Shown one piece after another: positions 30,271 through 34,516 of a stretch of DNA of 34,516 bases. A program made the translations under genes and the position numbers. Below the pieces are notes generated by a model. The model did no database searches, was not told the DNA's origin, and was given only the letters and a program-made list of their open reading frames with translations. Within the stretch, counting starts at the first letter, position 1. The number at the start of each line of letters is the position of its first letter. Where the stretch lies: positions 1 to 34,516 of the forward strand of contig NZ_JAKEIP010000074.1 in NCBI RefSeq assembly GCF_021474425.1. The letters are read 5' to 3'. The stretch is from Streptomyces muensis. GTDB taxonomy: Bacteria > Actinomycetota > Actinomycetes > Streptomycetales > Streptomycetaceae.

Positions 30271-31272
30271 ATGGCGACGACGATGACCGAGGTCGCCCGT
30301 GCCGCCGGCGTCTCCCAGAAGACGGTGTCGCGGGTCGTCAACGGCGAACCGCATGTCAGCCCGGAGGTCCGCGACCGCGTGCTCCGGGTCATCAGGGAGC
30401 TGGACTACCGCCCGAACAACGCGGCGCGCGCCCTGCTCCTCGGCCGCTACCGGCGGATCGGCGTCGTCTCCCTGGGCACCGCCCTGTACGGACCCTCGAC
30501 GCTGCTCATCACCCTGGAGCGGGCGATGCAGCGGGCGGGATACTCCTTCGCCCTGGCGAGCACCCTGGAGGGGCAGCCGGTGTCCGTCGCCGTCGAGGCA
30601 CTGCTGAAGCAGGGCGTGGACGGGATCGTGCTGTCCGAGCCCATCGACGACGGCACACCGCTCAGGCTCAGCGCGGACGTACCGGTGGTCAGCCTCGGCG
30701 AGGGCGTCGACCTCACGGAGGGCGTGGGCGCGGTCGTCGGCGCCGACGGGGTCGCGGCCGCCCGCATCGCCACCGAGCATCTGCTCTCCCTCGGCCACCG
30801 CACCGTCTGGCACATCCCCGGCCCGCAGAACTGGTGGGCCGCCCGCGACCGGCTCCGCGGCTGGCGCGAGGCGCTGGCCGCCGCCGGAGCCCCCGAACCG
30901 CCCCTCGCCACGGAGGGCGACTGGAGCCCGGCCGCCGGATACACGGCCGGCCGGCAACTGGCCCGGCTCGCCGACGTCACCGCCGTGTTCGTCGCCAACG
31001 ACGACATGGCGATCGGCGCCCTGCACGCCTTCACCGAGGCGGGCCGAAGCGTCCCCGACGACATCAGCGTCATCGGCTACGACGACATCCCCGCCGCGGC
31101 CCACCTCTCCCCGCCCCTGACCACCGTCCGCCAGAACTTCACCGCCGTCGCCGACCGCGCCGTGGACCACCTGATCGCCCTGATCGAGGGCCGCCCCGAA
31201 CCGGCCGAACCCACCGAACCGGCCGTCGAGTTGACCGTGAGGGCCTCCACCGGCCCCGTCCGCACCACGTGA
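30271..31272 (+). CDS. LacI family transcriptional regulator
   Basis: A 333-residue LacI/GalR regulator. The N-terminal helix-turn-helix is MTEVARAAGVSQKTVSRVVNG, followed by the hinge LDYRPNNAARALL with the minor-groove 'AR-x-L' element. The periplasmic-binding-protein-like effector domain runs to the end (HRTVWHIPGPQNWWAARDRLRGWREAL, VFVANDDMAIGALHAFTEAGRSVPDDISVIGYDDIPAAAHLSPPLTTVRQNF). It begins the operon; the sugar-binding lipoprotein starts 10 bases after its stop. The two TGACTACGTAGTCA palindromes immediately upstream are its probable operators, so it would control itself and the transporter. The inducer is presumably the imported sugar, not identifiable here. Confidence 0.95.
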   Translation: MATTMTEVARAAGVSQKTVSRVVNGEPHVSPEVRDRVLRVIRELDYRPNNAARALLLGRYRRIGVVSLGTALYGPSTLLITLERAMQRAGYSFALASTLEGQPVSVAVEALLKQGVDGIVLSEPIDDGTPLRLSADVPVVSLGEGVDLTEGVGAVVGADGVAAARIATEHLLSLGHRTVWHIPGPQNWWAARDRLRGWREALAAAGAPEPPLATEGDWSPAAGYTAGRQLARLADVTAVFVANDDMAIGALHAFTEAGRSVPDDISVIGYDDIPAAAHLSPPLTTVRQNFTAVADRAVDHLIALIEGRPEPAEPTEPAVELTVRASTGPVRTT

Positions 31273-31282
31273 GGAGTCACGT

Positions 31283-32623
31283 GTGTACACCCCCGCACGC
31301 CCCAACCGCCGCGCCCTGCTGCGCGCCGCCCTCGCCACCGGCTCCGCCGCCGCACTCTCCGCCTGCGGAGCCGCCGGCACCGCCGCCCTCACCTCAGGGA
31401 ACGTCACCCTCGCCCTGTGGACCCACGACCCCGGCTACGAGGCCTTCTTCCAGAAGGGCATCCCGGAGGCCGACCGGCTGACCGACTTCCGCTACCACCT
31501 GAAGGTCACCCGCGCCGGCGCCGCCGACGTGGTCACCAAACTCCTCGCCCAGGCCGTCGCCGGGCGCGGCACCCCCGACCTGGTCGGCTTCGAGATCGGC
31601 AGCTTCCCGCGCATGCTGCGTGGCGACATAGCCGAACGCCTGCTGTACGACCTCACCGACGACATCGCCGCCGTACCCGGTCTGAAGGAAGACCTGCTGC
31701 CCGCCCGCACCGCCCCCTTCAGCCAGGGCGGCCGGGTCTACGCCCTCGACTCCGACACCCCGATGGTCGTCTACTTCTACCGCGACGACCTCTTCGACCG
31801 GTACCGGCTGCCCAAGGACACGGTCACCTGGGAGGAGTTCGCCGAACTCGGCGCCCGCGTCCACCGCGACCACGGCGCGTCGATGTGCGTCGTCTCCACC
31901 ATCGGCAGCGACGTCGGCCAGGTCGTGCAGTCCTTCCAGATGCTGCTCTACCAGCGCGGCGGCGCCTTCTTCGACGCCGACCAGAACCTCGTCCTCGATT
32001 CGCCGGAGGCCGAGGAGGTCCTGCGCTTCCTGTGCGACGGGCTGCGCACCGGCTTCGTCATCGACGTCTCCGACTACTACGGCGCCGCGATGCAGACCGC
32101 CCTGAAACAGGGCAAGGTCATCGGGCTGCCCATGGCCATCTGGTACAAGAACTACGGGCTCGTGCCCAACGTGCCCGAGCAGAAGGGGAGATGGCGGGTC
32201 AAGGCGCTGCCCCGGTTCGCGGCGGGCGGCGCGGTCACGGCCGCCGCGGGCGGAACCGGCTTCGGCGTCATCAAGGACAAGGCCAACACACGCGCCGCCA
32301 AGGACTTCCTGTTCAACACCTGGCTCACCCACGAAGGCCAGGTCCGCCGCTTCACCGAGACCGGCTATCTGCCCACCCGCCGCTCGGTCTACGACGACCC
32401 CCGGCTGAGCGCCGCCCGGGACGACTTCTGCGGCGGACAGCGCCTCTTCCCCCTCTACCGCGAACTGCTGCCCCAGGTGCCCCCGTTCCACCAGAGCCCC
32501 GACCAGTCGATCCTCTACGACGTGCTCGCCGGCAACCTCCTGCGGGCCTACCACGGCGATCTGAGCCCACGTCAGGCCCTGAAACAGACCGCAGCCGACT
32601 TCCGCGACCAAGCCGGCCGTTAG
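31283..32623 (+). CDS. Extracellular sugar-binding lipoprotein of an ABC transporter
   Basis: A 446-residue solute-binding protein (SBP_bac_1, cluster of carbohydrate binders). The N-terminus NRRALLRAALATGSAAALSACG is a lipoprotein signal with lipobox LSAC, lipidated Cys28 and a twin-arginine-like pair. The mature domain shows VTLALWTHDPGYEAFFQ, LLAQAVAGRGTPDLVGFEIGSFPRML, DTPMVVYFYRDDLFDRY, GLPMAIWYKNYG and a C-terminal YLPTRRSVYDDP. It should deliver a saccharide to the permease pair encoded next. The GTG at 31283 follows GAGGAG by 6 bases. Which saccharide is unknown; no glycosidase is in the visible operon, but the contig ends right after it. Confidence 0.94.
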   Translation: MYTPARPNRRALLRAALATGSAAALSACGAAGTAALTSGNVTLALWTHDPGYEAFFQKGIPEADRLTDFRYHLKVTRAGAADVVTKLLAQAVAGRGTPDLVGFEIGSFPRMLRGDIAERLLYDLTDDIAAVPGLKEDLLPARTAPFSQGGRVYALDSDTPMVVYFYRDDLFDRYRLPKDTVTWEEFAELGARVHRDHGASMCVVSTIGSDVGQVVQSFQMLLYQRGGAFFDADQNLVLDSPEAEEVLRFLCDGLRTGFVIDVSDYYGAAMQTALKQGKVIGLPMAIWYKNYGLVPNVPEQKGRWRVKALPRFAAGGAVTAAAGGTGFGVIKDKANTRAAKDFLFNTWLTHEGQVRRFTETGYLPTRRSVYDDPRLSAARDDFCGGQRLFPLYRELLPQVPPFHQSPDQSILYDVLAGNLLRAYHGDLSPRQALKQTAADFRDQAGR

Positions 32624-32635
32624 GAGGACCCCACC

Positions 32636-33580
32636 ATGACCACCGCCGTGGCCGGCCCGAACCGTGCCGCCCGGGACAGCGACCGCGCGGGCGCGACAGA
32701 CCCCGTCCGCCGCCGCAGGCACTCCTGGGCCCCGTACCTCTTCATCTCGCCCTTCTATCTCCTCTACGCCCTGTTCATGCTGGTCCCCGTCGCGGTCTCG
32801 CTCTGGCTGAGCCTGACCGAATGGGTCGGACTGGGCACCCCGCACTGGGTGGGCCTGCGCAACTACCGGCTCCTCGCCACCGACATCAGCTTCCACCGCG
32901 CCCTGGGCAACACGGCCGTCTTCGTCCTCGTCGCCGTCTGCGTGGTCGTACCCCTCGCCCTGCTGATCGCCCAGGCCCTCAACACCCGCGGCCTGCGCGT
33001 CCGCGACCTGTGGCGCACCGCCTACTTCGTGCCCGTCGTCGTCTCCCCGATCCTCGTCGCGCTCATCTTCGGCCTCGTCTTCGACCGGCAGTTCGGCCTG
33101 GCGAACTCGGTGCTGCGCGCCCTGTTCGGCACCGGCGGCGTCGACTGGCTGGGCGATCCGAGCCTGGCCAAGGTGAGCATCGCGCTGGTGATGCTGTGGC
33201 GCTGGACCGGCTACCTCACCGTCTTCTTCCTCGCCGGACTCCAGAACGTGCCGAGGGAGTTGTACGAATCCGCTGCCCTGGACGGCGCCGGACGCCTGCG
33301 CACCTTCACCACCGTCACCCTGCCCGCCCTGAAGCCGGTGACCGCCTTCGTCATCGTCACGTCGTTCATCGGCGCGGCCCAGATCTTCGAGGAGCCCTAC
33401 CTCCTCACCGGCGGCGGACCGGCCGAATCCACCCTCTCGGTCACGATGTTCATCTACCGGGCCGCCTTCCAGCGCCAGCAGTTCGGCTACGCCGCCGCCG
33501 CGGCCGTCGTGCTCTTCGTCCTCGTCTTCGGGCTGAGCCAGCTCGTCAACCGTCTCCTCGGCATCGGGAGGGCCTCATGA
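32636..33580 (+). CDS. Sugar ABC transporter permease (MalF-type)
   Basis: A 314-residue inner-membrane permease with six membrane helices after a short basic, hydrophilic N-terminus (PVRRRRHSWAPYLFISPFYLLYALF). The cytoplasmic EAA loop is ELYESAALDGAGRLRTFTTVTLPALKP, the interface with the ATPase. It pairs with the following permease, whose start codon overlaps its stop (ATGA at 33577-33580). GGAGG lies 8 bases before the ATG. No ATPase gene is seen; in Streptomyces such CUT1 transporters typically share the multitask ATPase MsiK, encoded elsewhere. Confidence 0.95.
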   Translation: MTTAVAGPNRAARDSDRAGATDPVRRRRHSWAPYLFISPFYLLYALFMLVPVAVSLWLSLTEWVGLGTPHWVGLRNYRLLATDISFHRALGNTAVFVLVAVCVVVPLALLIAQALNTRGLRVRDLWRTAYFVPVVVSPILVALIFGLVFDRQFGLANSVLRALFGTGGVDWLGDPSLAKVSIALVMLWRWTGYLTVFFLAGLQNVPRELYESAALDGAGRLRTFTTVTLPALKPVTAFVIVTSFIGAAQIFEEPYLLTGGGPAESTLSVTMFIYRAAFQRQQFGYAAAAAVVLFVLVFGLSQLVNRLLGIGRAS

Positions 33581-34395
33581 CGCGCACCCGCATACCGCTG
33601 TACGGCGTACTTGCCCTGCTCGCGCTGGCCTTCCTCGCCCCACTGCTGTGGGCGCTGAGCGGCTCCTTCAAGCCGCGCGGCGACATCTTCGGCTACCCGC
33701 CCCGGCTGATCCCCGACCCGTTCACCCTCGACAACTACCAGCGACTGTTCTCCGGACAGCCGTTCTGGCGCTGGTTCCTGATGAGCACGGTTGTCGCCCT
33801 CACCGCCACCGTCGTGTCCGTCTTCGTCTGCGCCCTGGCCGGCTACGGCTTCGCCAAGTTCCGCTTCGCCGGCCGCCGCCTGCTGTTCGGCGTGATGTTC
33901 AGCTCGCTGTCCATCCCGTTCGCCGTGATCCTCGTGCCGTTGTTCGTGGTCCTCGTCAAGACCGGTCTGGGCAGTCCGTGGTTCGCGCTGATCGTGCCCT
34001 GGGTGGCGCCCGCGTTCGGGATCTTCATGATGCAGCAGTACATCGTGCAGTCCATCCCGGACTCCGTGCTGGAGGCCGCCCGCATCGACGGCGCCGGCGA
34101 GTTCGGGATCTTCCGGACCATCGTGCTGCCTCTGCTGCGCCCCGCGCTCGGCGCGCTCGCCGTCTGGCAGTTCCTCCAGAGCTACAACAGTTTCCTGTGG
34201 CCACTGGTCCTGGTCTCCGACAGCTCCCAGTACACCCTGCCGCTCGGCCTGCAGACCCTGTTCGTGTCGGAGCAACGGCAGTACGACCTCGTCCTCGCCG
34301 GAGCGGTCCTCGCCGTCGTGCCCGCCGTCGCCCTCTTCGTCGTGCTGCGCAAACAGCTCCTCGAAGGTCTGTCCACGGGCGCCGTCAAGGGCTGA
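33577..34395 (+). CDS. Carbohydrate ABC transporter permease (MalG-type)
   Basis: A 272-residue permease with six membrane helices (YGVLALLALAFLAPLLWALSGSFKP at the N-terminus). The periplasmic P1-side block is NYQRLFSGQPFWRWFLMSTVVALTATV. The EAA loop is VLEAARIDGAGEFGIFRTIVLPLLRPAL. It ends normally (RKQLLEGLSTGAVKG), so it is complete even though the sequence degrades right afterwards. It starts at an ATG overlapping the previous stop, with GGGAGG upstream inside that gene. Further operon genes, if any, would lie beyond the poly-C tract. Confidence 0.95.
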   Translation: MTRTRIPLYGVLALLALAFLAPLLWALSGSFKPRGDIFGYPPRLIPDPFTLDNYQRLFSGQPFWRWFLMSTVVALTATVVSVFVCALAGYGFAKFRFAGRRLLFGVMFSSLSIPFAVILVPLFVVLVKTGLGSPWFALIVPWVAPAFGIFMMQQYIVQSIPDSVLEAARIDGAGEFGIFRTIVLPLLRPALGALAVWQFLQSYNSFLWPLVLVSDSSQYTLPLGLQTLFVSEQRQYDLVLAGAVLAVVPAVALFVVLRKQLLEGLSTGAVKG

Positions 34396-34401
34396 CGCCC
34401 C

Positions 34402-34516
<115 letters not shown>

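Overview
The window is high-GC actinobacterial chromosome, almost certainly Streptomyces or a close relative. The codon bias is strongly G/C at third positions, GTG and TTG starts are common, several genes look leaderless, there is a Tat-type exported oxidoreductase, and a sugar ABC transporter lacks its own ATPase. No transposase, integrase, phage gene, tRNA, rRNA or CRISPR array was seen. About 95% of the window is coding, with 33 protein genes called. It looks like an accessory catabolic and housekeeping stretch rather than one single system.

Layout. 1-4.5 kb: a 5'-truncated FAD-dependent oxidoreductase, an SDR dehydrogenase, a GNAT acetyltransferase, a phosphoribosyltransferase-fold protein, a PEBP/YbhB protein and a 79-residue orphan. 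4.5-9.5 kb: a large secreted GH115 alpha-glucuronidase, a second phosphoribosyltransferase of the same length as the first, and a CapA-type metallophosphatase. 9.6-12 kb: the RNA ligase RtcB and its activator archease, convergent, then a small membrane protein. 12-14.8 kb: a promoter with a 27-bp palindrome drives a GntP-family sugar-acid permease and glucarate dehydratase. 14.8-18.7 kb: a divergent thioesterase/MarR pair sharing one strong palindrome, an SRPBCC protein, PPK2 polyphosphate kinase, a DUF5519-like protein and a YceI protein with an extra N-terminal domain. 18.7-24.5 kb: a hydroxyquinol (resorcinol-type) ring-cleavage operon of FAD aromatic hydroxylase, hydroxyquinol 1,2-dioxygenase and maleylacetate reductase, divergent from a bEBP-like regulator whose AAA domain has lost its sigma54-contact loop. 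24.5-30.1 kb: a secreted AMIN-like protein, a second flavin monooxygenase, an exported two-subunit molybdenum hydroxylase and a fructosamine-kinase-like protein. 30.1-34.4 kb: a LacI regulator, a sugar-binding lipoprotein and two permeases, preceded by two identical 14-bp palindromes. From about 34.40 kb the sequence collapses into poly-C, which looks like a contig-end artefact.

How the genes work together. Several units concern plant-derived carbon. GH115 removes (methyl)glucuronic acid from xylan, GntP plus glucarate dehydratase handle aldarate sugar acids, the LacI/ABC operon imports an unknown saccharide, and the hydroxyquinol operon converts a phenol to 3-oxoadipate. RtcB/archease and PPK2 are RNA-repair and energy/polyphosphate functions without evident coupling to their neighbours. 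The clearest non-coding signals are four regulatory palindromes: MarR, GntP/GudD, bEBP and LacI. I found no convincing evidence of a wholly new multi-gene system; the most testable leads are the regulator/operator pairs and the degenerate bEBP.
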